The position numbers and the translations under genes are program-made. 64,000 nucleotides of DNA from Burkholderiaceae bacterium (lineage in GTDB: Bacteria; Pseudomonadota; Gammaproteobacteria; Burkholderiales; Burkholderiaceae_C). Where the stretch lies: assembly GCA_017992055.1 (NCBI GenBank), contig JAGOPK010000005.1, positions 62,001-126,000 of the forward strand. The letters are read 5' to 3'. The notes beneath the pieces were generated by a model. It saw only the letters and a list, made by a program, of their open reading frames with translations, was not told where the DNA came from and did not search any database. Shown here piece by piece: positions 18,488 to 30,424 of this stretch (within the stretch, counting starts at the first letter, position 1; every line of letters starts with the position of its first letter).

Positions 18488-19767
18488 TGACCATCCTGGT
18501 CTTTCTCGGCGCCCTGCTGGGCGCCATGGCCCTGGGCGTGCCCATCGCCTTTGCGCTGCTGGTCTCGGGCGTGGCCCTGATGTGGCAGCTGGACCTGTTC
18601 GACACGCAGATCCTGGCGCAGAACGTGATCAACGGCGCCGACAGCTTTCCGCTGCTGGCGGTGCCGTTTTTCATGCTCGCCGGCGAGATCATGAACGTCG
18701 GCGGCCTGTCGCGGCGCATCGTCCACCTGGCGCTCACGCTGGTGGGCCACAAGCGTGGTGGCCTCGGCTACGTCACCATCCTGGCGGCCTGCCTGATGGC
18801 GGCGCTGTCGGGCTCGGCGGTGGCCGACACCGCGGCGCTGGCGGCCCTGCTGCTGCCGATGATGGTGGCCGCCGGCCACGACCGCGCGCGCTCGGGCGGG
18901 CTGATCGCATCGGCCGGCATCATCGCGCCGGTGATCCCGCCGTCGATCGGCTTCGTGGTCTTCGGCGTGGCCGCCAATGTGTCCATCGGCAAGCTGTTCC
19001 TGGCCGGCATCGTGCCGGGGCTGCTGATGGGCGTGGCGATTGCCGTGGCCTGGTGGTGGGTGGCGCGGCGCGAGGCGGTGCAGCCGCCGGCCGCGGCCAG
19101 CCTGGGCCAGAAGCTGCAGGCGCTGCGCGAGGCCACCTGGGCCCTGGTGCTGCCGCTGATCGTGCTGGTGGGCCTGAAGTTCGGCGTGTTCACGCCCACC
19201 GAGGCGGCGGTGGTGGCAGCGGTGTATGCGCTGTTCGTGTCGGTCTTCGTCTACCGCGAGCTGAAGCCTTCGCAGCTGCTGGCGGTGTTCGTGGCCTCGG
19301 CGCGCACCTCGGCGGTGATCATGTTCCTGGTGGCCGCGGCCATGGTCAGCGCCTGGCTGATCACGGTGGCGCAGATCCCGGCGCAGATGGTCAGCCTGCT
19401 GCAGCCCTTCCTGGAGCATCCGACCCTGCTGCTGGTGGCCATCATGCTGCTGGTCATCGCCGTGGGCACGGCCATGGACATGACGCCGACCATCCTGATC
19501 ATGACGCCGGTGCTGATGCCGGTGGTCAAGGCCGCGGGCATCGACCCGGTGTACTTCGGCGTGCTGTTCATGATCAACAACGCCATCGGCCTGATCACGC
19601 CGCCGGTGGGCACGGTGCTCAACGTGGTGGCCGGCGTCGGCAGGATGAAGATCGACGAGGTCACGCGCGGCGTGCTGCCGTTCATGACCGCGCAGTTCTT
19701 CGTGCTGTTCCTGCTGGTGCTGTTTCCGGCCCTGGTGCTGGTGCCGGCGCGCTGGCTGGCGGGCTGA
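18487..19767 (+). CDS. dctM: TRAP transporter large permease subunit (DctM)
   Basis: 426 aa, about 12 helices, starting at ATG 18487 inside the dctQ stop. Family features: the N-terminal MTILVFLGALLGAMALGVPIAFALL, the GGLGYVTILAACLMAALSGSAVADTAALA loop region, IIAPVIPPSIGF, and the C-terminal GLITPPVGTVLNVV. It is a sodium-driven importer of organic acids together with DctP and DctQ. Its stop is directly adjacent to the stop of the convergent sigma-54 activator. Confidence 0.94.
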   Translation: MTILVFLGALLGAMALGVPIAFALLVSGVALMWQLDLFDTQILAQNVINGADSFPLLAVPFFMLAGEIMNVGGLSRRIVHLALTLVGHKRGGLGYVTILAACLMAALSGSAVADTAALAALLLPMMVAAGHDRARSGGLIASAGIIAPVIPPSIGFVVFGVAANVSIGKLFLAGIVPGLLMGVAIAVAWWWVARREAVQPPAAASLGQKLQALREATWALVLPLIVLVGLKFGVFTPTEAAVVAAVYALFVSVFVYRELKPSQLLAVFVASARTSAVIMFLVAAAMVSAWLITVAQIPAQMVSLLQPFLEHPTLLLVAIMLLVIAVGTAMDMTPTILIMTPVLMPVVKAAGIDPVYFGVLFMINNAIGLITPPVGTVLNVVAGVGRMKIDEVTRGVLPFMTAQFFVLFLLVLFPALVLVPARWLAG

Positions 19768-21798
<2,031 letters not shown>

Positions 21799-21892
21799 GG
21801 TGGAAAGCTCCTGGGTTCTGGGTCGGCCGGCGGCTATGCAAGACCGTGCATGGGGACAACCCCGGGGGCCGTGGCGCGGCTGTTGCCGCCGC

Positions 21893-21919
21893 TGTGCCAT
21901 GGCGCAACGCCATGACACG
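21893..21919. promoter_or_regulatory. Inverted repeat, candidate upstream activating sequence
   Basis: TGTGCCATGGCG, three bases, then CGCCATGACACG: ten of twelve arm positions are complementary. It sits 86 bp upstream of the -24 element at 22005, a typical enhancer distance for a sigma-54 activator, and lies in the divergent gap between that activator gene and the aldehyde dehydrogenase gene. Confidence 0.6.
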
Positions 21920-22004
21920 GCGGCGGGGCGAATGCCGGGTCCAGGCGCAGGTTCCGGGCCAGGTTTGCGCCGCGATGGCGGGGCCGGCGGTTGGAACCGC
22001 GGCA

Positions 22005-22020
22005 TGGCATGGGCCCTGCA
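22005..22020 (+). promoter_or_regulatory. Sigma-54 (-24/-12) promoter of the aldehyde dehydrogenase gene
   Basis: TGGCATGGGCCCTGCA matches the consensus TGGCACG-N4-TTGCA at the invariant GG (22006-22007) and GC (22018-22019) with correct spacing. Transcription should start near 22031, leaving a ~50-nt leader with a GAGAGGAG ribosome-binding site before ATG 22082. Confidence 0.75.
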
Positions 22021-22081
22021 CTGAAGGCCTGGCTGTTGCCCACCCACCACCCACCATCCAACACCACCGAGAGGAGCCTCC

Positions 22082-23605
<1,524 letters not shown>

Positions 23606-23633
23606 CGGCTGGGTGCAGCGACGCGGTCAGGGC

Positions 23634-23647
23634 TTGACTTCGGACAA
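23634..23647. promoter_or_regulatory. CRP/FNR-family box (DNR/NnrR-like)
   Basis: TTGACTTCGGACAA has the TTGnn-N4-nnCAA form of FNR/DNR sites, with one imperfect arm position. It lies 60 bp upstream of the DUF59 gene start, a workable activator position. It suggests oxygen or nitric-oxide control of the two genes that follow. Confidence 0.5.
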
Positions 23648-23706
23648 GTCCCTGCCGCCGGCAGGTGAGCAGCATGGGTGCCTGTTGCCCGCTGCCGCCT
23701 GCCGCC

Positions 23707-24045
23707 ATGTCCGAACTGCCCGCCCCCGATCCGCATCCGCTGCATGACGCGGCCATGGCCGCGCTGCGCCGCGTGGCCGACCCCGAGCTGGGCGAGTCCA
23801 TCGTCGACCTGGGCCTGGTGGCCAGTCTGCAGATCGACGCGCAGGGGGCCCAGCTGACGCTGATCCCGACCAGCGCCACCTGCCCGATGCTGGACCTGCT
23901 GGTCGACGACGCCGGCCAGGCCCTGGTCGACGTGCTGCCGGCGGGCGCGGCCGTCGAGGTCGACGTGGACTGGGACACGCCCTGGTCGCCCGAGCGCATG
24001 TCACCGGCGCTGCGCACGCGCTTCGGCTGGAGCGGCGGTGGCTGA
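23707..24045 (+). CDS. DUF59/MIP18-family iron-sulfur assembly-type protein
   Basis: 112 aa from ATG 23707 (an earlier GTG at 23665 would add a Pro/Cys-rich leader unlike the family). DUF59 features: RVADPELGESIVDLGLV at residues 17-33, then TSATCPM with the conserved reactive Cys, and a hydrophobic C-terminal amphipathic part. The family (SufT, PaaD, MIP18) assists Fe-S cluster or metal-centre maturation. The stop overlaps the start of the next gene by 8 bp. With the FNR-like box upstream and a polytopic NnrS-like partner, a role in nitrosative or anaerobic metabolism is plausible but not shown. Confidence 0.8.
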   Translation: MSELPAPDPHPLHDAAMAALRRVADPELGESIVDLGLVASLQIDAQGAQLTLIPTSATCPMLDLLVDDAGQALVDVLPAGAAVEVDVDWDTPWSPERMSPALRTRFGWSGGG

Positions 24046-25153
24046 GCGGCCGGCCGCGGCCCTGCCCAGGGCCTGGCTGGCGGCCACCGCGCTGCTGGCC
24101 GGCGCGGCGCTGCTGCTGGCCCTGGGCGGCGGCCTGTCGCGCCTGGGCCTGCTGCCGGACATGGCCTGGGGGCCGGCCGGCCCGCTGGCCAGGGAGCTGC
24201 ATGGCGCGCTGATGCTGCCGGGCTTCTTCGGCGCGGTGATCGCGCTGGAGCGGGTGGTGGCGCTGCGCCGCGGCCTGTGGGTGCCGATCTGCGCCGGCCT
24301 GGGCGCGCTGCTGGTGGCCTGGCCGCTGCTGGCCGCCGGCCTCTGGCTGGCCTCGGCCGCGGGCCTGCTGGGCCTGTACCTGCGGGCCGCGCGCCAGCGC
24401 CATGCCGATCTGCCGCTGGCGGTGGAGGCCTCGGGCGCCGCCGCGCTGCTGCTGGGCACGCTGGCCTGGGCCCTGCACAACGCCGCCGGTGCCCGCCTGG
24501 GCTGGGCCGGCTTTCTGCTGCTGACGATTGCCGGCGAGCGCCGCGAGCTGAGTCGCTTGCTGCGCCTGCCGGCGCTGGCGCAGCGGCTGTTTCTCGGCCT
24601 GTGGCTGGCGCTGCTGGCGGCCATCGCGCTGGGCCAGCTGCCGGCGGCCACGGTCTGGGCCGAGCGCCTGTGGTGGTGCGCCTGCCTGGCGCTGGCGCTG
24701 TGGCTGCTGCGCCATGACCTGGCGCCGCGCCAGCGTCACCAGCCCGGCTGGGCCGGCCACACGGCCTGGTGCGTGATCGTCGCCAGCCTCTGGCTGGGCT
24801 TGTCGGCGCTGGCCGGCCTGGCTGGCTGGGCCGTGGCCTGGCATGGGCTGTGGCTGGGCTTCGTGTTTGCGATGGTCTTCGGCCACGCGCCCATCATGCT
24901 GCCGGTGCTGGCCGGCTGGCGGCCGCGGCCCACGCGCTGGGCCCTGGCGCCGCTGGGCCTGATGGCCGCCAGCCTGCTGCTGCGTGCCCTGGCCCAGCAG
25001 GGCCTGCTGGGCACGGCCTCGGCGGCAGCGCTGCCGCTGGCGGCCCTGGGCCATGTGGCGGCGCTGCTGCTGTTTGCCGCGGTCATGGTGCGCTCGGTGC
25101 GTCAGGGGCGGCTGCGGCCGGCAGGCCGAACAGCGCATCAAAGGCCCAGTTGA
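24038..25153 (+). CDS. Polytopic membrane protein, possibly NnrS-like
   Basis: 371 aa with roughly 10-12 hydrophobic helices and hardly any soluble loops. Several His residues sit at helix ends (RELHGALMLPGFFGAVIALERVVAL; FAMVFGHAPIMLPVLAGW), reminiscent of haem/copper-binding NnrS-type proteins of denitrifiers, but I cannot make a firm match. It is translationally coupled to the DUF59 gene. The last 71 bp overlap the 3' end of the convergent PACE gene, so one of the two C-termini may be less constrained. Confidence 0.6.
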   Translation: MAERPAAALPRAWLAATALLAGAALLLALGGGLSRLGLLPDMAWGPAGPLARELHGALMLPGFFGAVIALERVVALRRGLWVPICAGLGALLVAWPLLAAGLWLASAAGLLGLYLRAARQRHADLPLAVEASGAAALLLGTLAWALHNAAGARLGWAGFLLLTIAGERRELSRLLRLPALAQRLFLGLWLALLAAIALGQLPAATVWAERLWWCACLALALWLLRHDLAPRQRHQPGWAGHTAWCVIVASLWLGLSALAGLAGWAVAWHGLWLGFVFAMVFGHAPIMLPVLAGWRPRPTRWALAPLGLMAASLLLRALAQQGLLGTASAAALPLAALGHVAALLLFAAVMVRSVRQGRLRPAGRTAHQRPS

Positions 25154-25523
25154 AGGCCACGGTGTAGACCAGGAAGAATAGCACCAGGCCCAGGTCCATC
25201 ACCAGGGCCTGCCACAGGCCGATCTGCAGCCACCAGGCGATCAGCGGCACCAGCAGCAGCACCAGGCCGCCTTCGAAGCCCAGGCCATGGGCCAGGCGCC
25301 GCGCCAGGCTGCGGCCACGGCGGGCCTGGCGGGCTTCCCAGCGCTCGAACAGGCTGTTGAACAGCGCATTCCACAGCAGGGCCACGGCCGAGGTGGCCAG
25401 GGCCAGGCCGGCGGTGGTGGCCGCGCCATGCTCGGACATCAGGGCCAGGCCGGTGGTGGTCAGCAGCACGGCAAAGGCCTCGTACAGCACGGCATGGACC
25501 CAGCGGCGGGTGAGGCCTTGCAT
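25083..25523 (-). CDS. PACE-family (AceI-like) multidrug efflux protein
   Basis: 146 aa with four helices arranged as two bacterial transmembrane-pair domains. The first is TRRWVHAVLYEAFAVLLTTTGLALM with WNALFNSLFERWEAR; the second repeats as RLAHGLGFEGGLVLLLVPLIAWW with VAFNWAFDALFG. The conserved RR..HA..(Y/F)E and W/YN..FD motifs of both halves are present, including the membrane Glu equivalent to the essential AceI Glu. The family exports chlorhexidine and other biocides or short diamines. It is divergent from a LysR gene, the same arrangement as aceI/aceR. It overlaps the preceding convergent gene at the 3' end. Confidence 0.88.
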   Translation of the reverse strand: MQGLTRRWVHAVLYEAFAVLLTTTGLALMSEHGAATTAGLALATSAVALLWNALFNSLFERWEARQARRGRSLARRLAHGLGFEGGLVLLLVPLIAWWLQIGLWQALVMDLGLVLFFLVYTVAFNWAFDALFGLPAAAAPDAPSAP

Positions 25524-25588
25524 GGCCAGCTCCAAAAACGGGGATGAGGCACTGTAGGCGGTGCTTGCTGATATAAAAAGCCAACTCC

Positions 25589-25605
25589 TATCAGATGGAC
25601 TGACA
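25589..25605. promoter_or_regulatory. Candidate LysR-binding dyad
   Basis: TATCAG-N5-CTGACA is an imperfect dyad of 17 bp in the 83-bp gap between the divergent PACE and LysR genes, right beside the LysR ATG. LysR proteins bind T-N11-A dyads and repress themselves while activating the divergent gene. The short arms keep this tentative. Confidence 0.35.
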
Positions 25606-25606
25606 G

Positions 25607-26515
25607 ATGACGCTGGACTCCGAGGCGCTGAAGCTGCTGCTGGCGGTGGTCGAGCACGGTTCGTTCTCGGCCGCGGCGCGGGCCCTGGGCCGCGTGCCCT
25701 CGGCGGTGAGCATGGCCGTGGCCCAGCTGGAGGCCGAGCTGGACCTGCCGCTGTTCGACCGCAGCGGCCGCGAGCCGCGGCCCACGCCGCAGGCCCTGGC
25801 CCTGCTGCCGCAGGCGCGGCTGCTGGTCGACCAGCTGCAGCAGCTGAACCGCCATGCGCTGGCGCTGAGCCAGGGCCTGGAGCCGCGGCTGGCCCTGGCC
25901 GTGCTGCCCGAGTTGCTGGCCGCCGCGCCCTGGACCCAGGCCCTGGCCCGGCTGAGCCAGGAGCATCCGCTGCTGGAGGTGGAGGTGCTGGCCGCGCCCC
26001 AGGCCGATGCGCTGGACCTGCTGCACAGCGGCCGGGTGCAGCTGGCCCTGGTGTTCGAGCGGCCGTCGCTGGACTCGGCCGAGGGCTTCCAGGAAATGGG
26101 CCAGGAGACCCTGGTGGCGGTGGTGGCGCCCGGCCATGCGCTGCTGCAGGCCGCCGCGCCGGCCTCGGCGCTGCGTGAACAGCACCTGGCGGCGGCGCGG
26201 CAGATCGTCGTCGCCGGCCGCCATGGCGGCGACGTGGATGCGCGCATCGCCGTGTCGCGCCAGCCCTGGCGCAGCGACAACCCGCTGGCCGCCCAGGCCC
26301 TGGTGATGGCCGGACTGGGCTGGGCCTGGCTGCCGCTGAGCCTGGTGCAGCCGGCGCTGGACGCCGGCCAGCTGGTGCGCATCCCGTTCGAGAACTTCTC
26401 CAACCTGCTGCAGCTGTGGGTGGACGTGGTCTGGTCCAAGCGCCGGCCGCTGGGTCGGGCCGGGCGGCGACTGCTGGAGCTGCTGGGCGAGGTGGCCGCG
26501 CCGAGGCGGGCTTAG
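25607..26515 (+). CDS. LysR-family regulator, likely controls the PACE gene
   Basis: 302 aa. The N-terminal LysR helix-turn-helix is clear: LKLLLAVVEHGSFSAAARALG then RVPSAVSMAVAQLEAEL and LFDRSG. The co-inducer domain follows from residue ~90. The position immediately divergent from the AceI-like efflux gene parallels AceR. The C-terminus is short of typical only by a few residues. Its stop overlaps that of the convergent pirin gene by a few bases. Confidence 0.9.
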   Translation: MTLDSEALKLLLAVVEHGSFSAAARALGRVPSAVSMAVAQLEAELDLPLFDRSGREPRPTPQALALLPQARLLVDQLQQLNRHALALSQGLEPRLALAVLPELLAAAPWTQALARLSQEHPLLEVEVLAAPQADALDLLHSGRVQLALVFERPSLDSAEGFQEMGQETLVAVVAPGHALLQAAAPASALREQHLAAARQIVVAGRHGGDVDARIAVSRQPWRSDNPLAAQALVMAGLGWAWLPLSLVQPALDAGQLVRIPFENFSNLLQLWVDVVWSKRRPLGRAGRRLLELLGEVAAPRRA

Positions 26516-27438
26516 TCCTTCCAGACCGGGCCGGCGATGCGCTCGGTTTCGCCTGGAATCGGCTCGAAGCCGCCGTCGGCCCAGCGCCGGGCGGCCTCGG
26601 CGATGCGCTCACGCTCGCTGGCGACGAAGTTCCACCACATGCGCACCGGCTGCGCCAGCGGCGCGCCACCCAGCAGCACCAGGCGCGCGCCCTGCTCGCC
26701 GGCCTGCAGCAGGTGCTGGCCCGGCTGCTGCCGCACCCACAGCCTGCCGGCGGGCAGGGCCTGGCCGTCGATCTGCAGCGCCGGCGCAGCGCCGGGCTCG
26801 GCCGGGTCCACGCCGTACAGCGCCAGCTCGGGCGCCAGCTCCGGCAGCTCCAGCTGCGCGCCGGGCGGCAGGCGCAGGTCGATGTACAGCGTCGGCGAGG
26901 CACTGCGCACCGGGCTGGTCTGGCCCCAGGCGCTGCCGACCATCAGCCGGCCCGTCACCGGGCCCGTCGCGTGGCCATCCACGCCGCCGTCCAGCACCAG
27001 CCGCGGCAGATCCTCGGCCGCCACATGCTGGAAGTCGGGCGCGCACTGCTCCAGCCCGGGCGGCAGCGCCACCCACAGCTGCAGGCCGTGCAGGCGCCGC
27101 GCCTGGCCACGCGCCTCGTCGGGCGTGCGCTCGCTGTGCACGATGCCGCGGCCGGCGGTCATCCAGTTGATGGCGCCGGGCAGGATGGTCTGCACGCTGC
27201 CCAGGCTGTCGCGGTGCAGCAGCCGGCCTTCGAACAGATAGGTCACCGTGGCCAGGCCGATGTGCGGATGGCCGGCGATGTCGCTGTCCTGCTCGGCCGG
27301 CAGCGTGACCGGGCCGAAATGGTCGAAGAAGATGAACGGCCCGACCGCGCGGCGCTGCGCATGCGGCAGCAGGCGGCGCACGCGCATGCCGCCGGGCAGC
27401 AGCTGTTCATGCCCTTGCAGCAGCAGCGATGGCGACAT
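26512..27438 (-). CDS. Pirin-family bicupin protein
   Basis: 308 aa from ATG 27438, chosen over an upstream ATG (27477) because GGAGG precedes it at good distance. The N-terminal cupin carries the pirin metal motif: FIFFDHFGP, then HPHIGLATVTYLFEG and the later HSERTP. A second cupin follows with a pirin C-terminal domain (LYIDLRLPPGAQ; LVLLGGAPL). Bacterial pirins are metal-binding and some have quercetinase activity or modulate pyruvate metabolism. The role here is unassigned. Single-gene unit between a LysR gene and cysC. Confidence 0.88.
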   Translation of the reverse strand: MSPSLLLQGHEQLLPGGMRVRRLLPHAQRRAVGPFIFFDHFGPVTLPAEQDSDIAGHPHIGLATVTYLFEGRLLHRDSLGSVQTILPGAINWMTAGRGIVHSERTPDEARGQARRLHGLQLWVALPPGLEQCAPDFQHVAAEDLPRLVLDGGVDGHATGPVTGRLMVGSAWGQTSPVRSASPTLYIDLRLPPGAQLELPELAPELALYGVDPAEPGAAPALQIDGQALPAGRLWVRQQPGQHLLQAGEQGARLVLLGGAPLAQPVRMWWNFVASERERIAEAARRWADGGFEPIPGETERIAGPVWKD

Positions 27439-27486
27439 GGTTTCCGGTCCTCCGCGCGTGATGGCGGTGGCCAGCATAGCGCCGCT

Positions 27487-28098
27487 TCAGTCCAGCCAGC
27501 CCAGGGCCTGCAAGCGCTGCAGCACCTGGCCGGCGGCCAGCTCGGGCGTGCCCACCGAGCCATCCAGGCGCAGTTCGGGCGCCAGCGGCTCCTCGTAGGG
27601 CGAGTCGATGCCGGTGAACTGCAGCAGCTCGCCGGCGCGGGCGCGCCGGTACAGGCCCTTCACGTCGCGCTGCTCGGCCACCGCCAGCGGCGTGGCGACG
27701 TGGATCTCGGCAAAGGCGCAGCCGCCGGGGGCGGCGGTCAGGCGCTGGCGCGCCCAGTCGCGCTCGGCGCGGAACGGCGAGATCAGCGCCGTCAGCACGA
27801 TCAGGCCGGCATCGGCCATCAGCCGCGCCACCTCGGCCACGCGGCGCACGTTCTCGGCCCGGTCGGCGGGGCTGAAGCCCAGGTCGCGGTTCAGGCCGGT
27901 GCGCAGATCGTCGCCGTCCAGCAGATAGGTGCGCCGGCCCAGGGCCTGCAGCCGCTGCTCGACGCAGCGGGCGATGCTGCTCTTGCCGGCGCCCGACAGG
28001 CCGGTGAACCACAGCACGCCGGGGCGCTGGCCGAGGCGGCCGGTTTCGCAGGAGGGGGGTGCCGTCGGCGGCTGCAGCGGTTCGGGGCTGGGGCTCAT
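27487..28098 (-). CDS. cysC: Adenylylsulfate (APS) kinase
   Basis: 203 aa. Walker [10 protein letters not shown] at about residue 33, then the APS-kinase motifs [18 protein letters not shown] and [17 protein letters not shown], followed by [12 protein letters not shown] and [13 protein letters not shown]. It phosphorylates APS to PAPS with ATP in the cytoplasm. It stands alone, without cysDN beside it. The neighbouring divergent gene is cysQ, whose product degrades the by-product PAP. Confidence 0.93.
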   Translation of the reverse strand: MSPSPEPLQPPTAPPSCETGRLGQRPGVLWFTGLSGAGKSSIARCVEQRLQALGRRTYLLDGDDLRTGLNRDLGFSPADRAENVRRVAEVARLMADAGLIVLTALISPFRAERDWARQRLTAAPGGCAFAEIHVATPLAVAEQRDVKGLYRRARAGELLQFTGIDSPYEEPLAPELRLDGSVGTPELAAGQVLQRLQALGWLD

Positions 28099-28187
28099 CA
28101 GGCTGGCGATGGTAGCGGCCGGGTGTTGCCGGCTGTAAAGCGCCGGGCCGGCCGGGGCCTGCCCGTCCGCCCGATATGCTCGGCGCC

Positions 28188-29009
28188 ATGACCCTGTCTT
28201 CCCTGCTGCCGGCCGTCGAGGCCCTGGCGCGCCGCGCCGGCGCGTGCGTGATGGCCATTTATGCCGAGGGCGACGGCGCCGCCCGCCAGCTGCGCCACAA
28301 GGCCGATGCCTCGCCGGTGACCGCCGCCGACGAGCAGGCCGAGGCGCTGATCCTGGCCGGCCTGGCCGGGCTGACGCCGGACATCCCGGTGGTGGCCGAA
28401 GAATCGGTGGCCGCCGGCCACGTGCCCGACATCGCAGGCGGCCGCTTCTGGCTGGTCGATCCGCTGGACGGCACGCGCGAGTTCGTCTCGCGCAATGGCG
28501 AGTTCACCGTCAACCTGGCGCTGATCGACCAGGGCCGGCCGGTGCTGGGCGTGGTGCTGGCGCCCGCGCTGGACGGCGGCGCGGGCCGGCTGTGGTCGGG
28601 CTGGACCGGGCCGGACGGCCGGGGCGCCTGGGTCGAGGACCACCAGGGCCGGCGGCCCATGGCCTGCCGCGCCGTGCCGCCGGCCGGGCTCAGCGTGCTG
28701 GCCAGCCGCTCGCATGGCGACGCCGCGGCGCTGCAGGCCTTTCTGGCCGGGCGTGTGGTGGCCGAAAGCCTGGCCGCCGGCTCGTCGCTGAAGCTGTGCT
28801 GGGTTGCCGAGGGCCGGGCCGACCTGTATCCGCGCCTGGGACGGACCATGGAATGGGACATCGCCGCCGGCGATGCGGTGCTGCGCGCGGCCGGTGGCGG
28901 CGTCTGGCGGCTGGACGATGGCCGGCCGCTGGACTATGGCAAGCCGGGCTTTGCCAATCCTCACTTCTGCGCCGCGGCCTGCGCGGCCACGGCGCTGGGC
29001 GCCGGCTGA
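28188..29009 (+). CDS. cysQ: 3'(2'),5'-bisphosphate nucleotidase
   Basis: 273 aa from ATG 28188; an in-frame upstream start at 28176 adds only four residues. Inositol-monophosphatase-fold motifs: [29 protein letters not shown] (metal ligands) and [15 protein letters not shown]. CysQ hydrolyses PAP to AMP, keeping sulfate assimilation from stalling. It is divergent from cysC with an 89-bp gap, a functional pair. The last 49 bp overlap the convergent ClC channel gene. Confidence 0.92.
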   Translation: MTLSSLLPAVEALARRAGACVMAIYAEGDGAARQLRHKADASPVTAADEQAEALILAGLAGLTPDIPVVAEESVAAGHVPDIAGGRFWLVDPLDGTREFVSRNGEFTVNLALIDQGRPVLGVVLAPALDGGAGRLWSGWTGPDGRGAWVEDHQGRRPMACRAVPPAGLSVLASRSHGDAAALQAFLAGRVVAESLAAGSSLKLCWVAEGRADLYPRLGRTMEWDIAAGDAVLRAAGGGVWRLDDGRPLDYGKPGFANPHFCAAACAATALGAG

Positions 29010-30403
29010 TCGGCGGCGGCCGGCAGCGGCAGCAGGGCCGCCAGCTCGGTGTACATCGGCCGCGTGACCAGGCGCGCCACGCCGCTGGCCAGCAGCGAGC
29101 AGGCCATCAGGCTCAGCACCATGGCCTGGCCCGAGACCATCTCCATGACGATGATGAAGGCGGTGATCGGCCCGCCGGTGGTGGCGGCCAGGAAGCCGAC
29201 CATGCCCAGCGCGATCAGCGGGATCGCCGCCTCGCGGCCCACGCCGGCCAACTGGGCCACGTCATGGCCGATGCCGGCGCCGATGGCCAGCGAGGGCGCG
29301 AACACGCCCGCCGGCACGCCCGACCAGGCCGACAGCCAGGTGGCGCAGAACTTCAGCAGCGTGTAGACGCCGGGCAGCTCGGCCTGGCCTTCCAGCAGGG
29401 CCCGCGTGGGCGCATAGCCGGCGCCGGCGGTGGCCCCCTGGCTCACCAGGCCGATCAGGGCCACGCCCAGGCCGCAGCCGGCGGCAAAGCGCAGCGGGTG
29501 CTGGCGGCGCCAGCGGCTGAAGCGGTCGGGCAGGCCCTGCACCGAGACGATGATCAGGCGCGAGAACAGGCCGCCGGCCAGGCCCGCGGCCAGCGCCACC
29601 ACCAGGCCCGGCCCCAGCAAGTCCCAGCCCAGCTGCTGCACGCGCAGGCGGCCGAAGTAGGTCTGATTGCCGAACACCGACACCGCCACCAGGCCGGCCA
29701 GCACGATGGCGGCGATGACCAGGGCGCTGTGCGAGATGCCGCGCCGGCGCGACAGCTGCTCCAGCGCAAACACGATGCCGCCCAGCGGCGTGTTGAAGGC
29801 CGCGGCGATGCCGGCGGCGGCGCCGGCCACCATCAGGTCATGGGCGTCGATGCCCGATTGCGGCGACAGCCAGCGCCGTGCGCCGACCATCACGCCGGCG
29901 CCGACCTGCACCGTCGGCCCCTCGCGGCCGATCGACAGCCCGGCCAGCAGGCCGCCGGCGACCAGGCCGATCTTGTGCAGCGACAGGCGCAGCGACACCA
30001 GCCAGTCCTGCTGCACGGCCGGCAGCGGCGTGTCCAGTGCCCTCACCACCTGGGGGATGCCCGAGCCGCCGGCGCCGGCGGCAAACCGGCGCGTCCACCA
30101 CAGCAGGGCCACGGTCAGCGCCGGCGTCCACAGCAGGGTCAACCAGGGCGCCAGCGGGTGCAGGGAGCGCAGTACCGCGAAGGCATGGCTGGCGGCCTCG
30201 GCCAGCAGGGTGAAGCCGACCACCAGGGCGCCGGTCAGCACCGCATAGACCAGCACCACGCTGCGGTCCACCCACTGCCGCCAGGTGGCCAGCTCGACCT
30301 GCAGGTTGCGGAAGAACTCGGGCTCCACCGCGCGCACGGCCTGCAGTGCCGCCTGCAGTCGGGCCAGCGGAGATGGCGCCCGATCGGGAGCAGGAATTCG
30401 CAT
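28961..30403 (-). CDS. ClC-family chloride channel/transporter
   Basis: 480 aa from ATG 30403 (longer upstream starts run through the terminator hairpin at 30476). About 10-12 membrane helices. The three selectivity motifs are present: GSGIPQV, GREGPTVQ (with the gating Glu) and GVFAPSLAIGAGIG. There is no C-terminal CBS pair, so it belongs to the short bacterial type. It moves Cl- across the inner membrane, as a channel or a Cl-/H+ exchanger. It overlaps cysQ at the 3' end by 49 bp. Confidence 0.92.
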   Translation of the reverse strand: MRIPAPDRAPSPLARLQAALQAVRAVEPEFFRNLQVELATWRQWVDRSVVLVYAVLTGALVVGFTLLAEAASHAFAVLRSLHPLAPWLTLLWTPALTVALLWWTRRFAAGAGGSGIPQVVRALDTPLPAVQQDWLVSLRLSLHKIGLVAGGLLAGLSIGREGPTVQVGAGVMVGARRWLSPQSGIDAHDLMVAGAAAGIAAAFNTPLGGIVFALEQLSRRRGISHSALVIAAIVLAGLVAVSVFGNQTYFGRLRVQQLGWDLLGPGLVVALAAGLAGGLFSRLIIVSVQGLPDRFSRWRRQHPLRFAAGCGLGVALIGLVSQGATAGAGYAPTRALLEGQAELPGVYTLLKFCATWLSAWSGVPAGVFAPSLAIGAGIGHDVAQLAGVGREAAIPLIALGMVGFLAATTGGPITAFIIVMEMVSGQAMVLSLMACSLLASGVARLVTRPMYTELAALLPLPAAADQPAPSAVAAQAAAQK

Positions 30404-30412
30404 TGGTACAAA

Positions 30413-30418
30413 TATAAT
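30413..30418 (+). promoter_or_regulatory. Perfect -10 element TATAAT
   Basis: TATAAT within the gap between the divergent ClC and MarR genes, in an A/T-rich patch. No good -35 hexamer is visible 16-18 bp upstream, so an activator or an extended contact may be needed. Transcription would begin near 30425 and meet the hairpin terminator at 30476 about 80 nt later. Confidence 0.5.
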
Positions 30419-30424
30419 CGAAGC

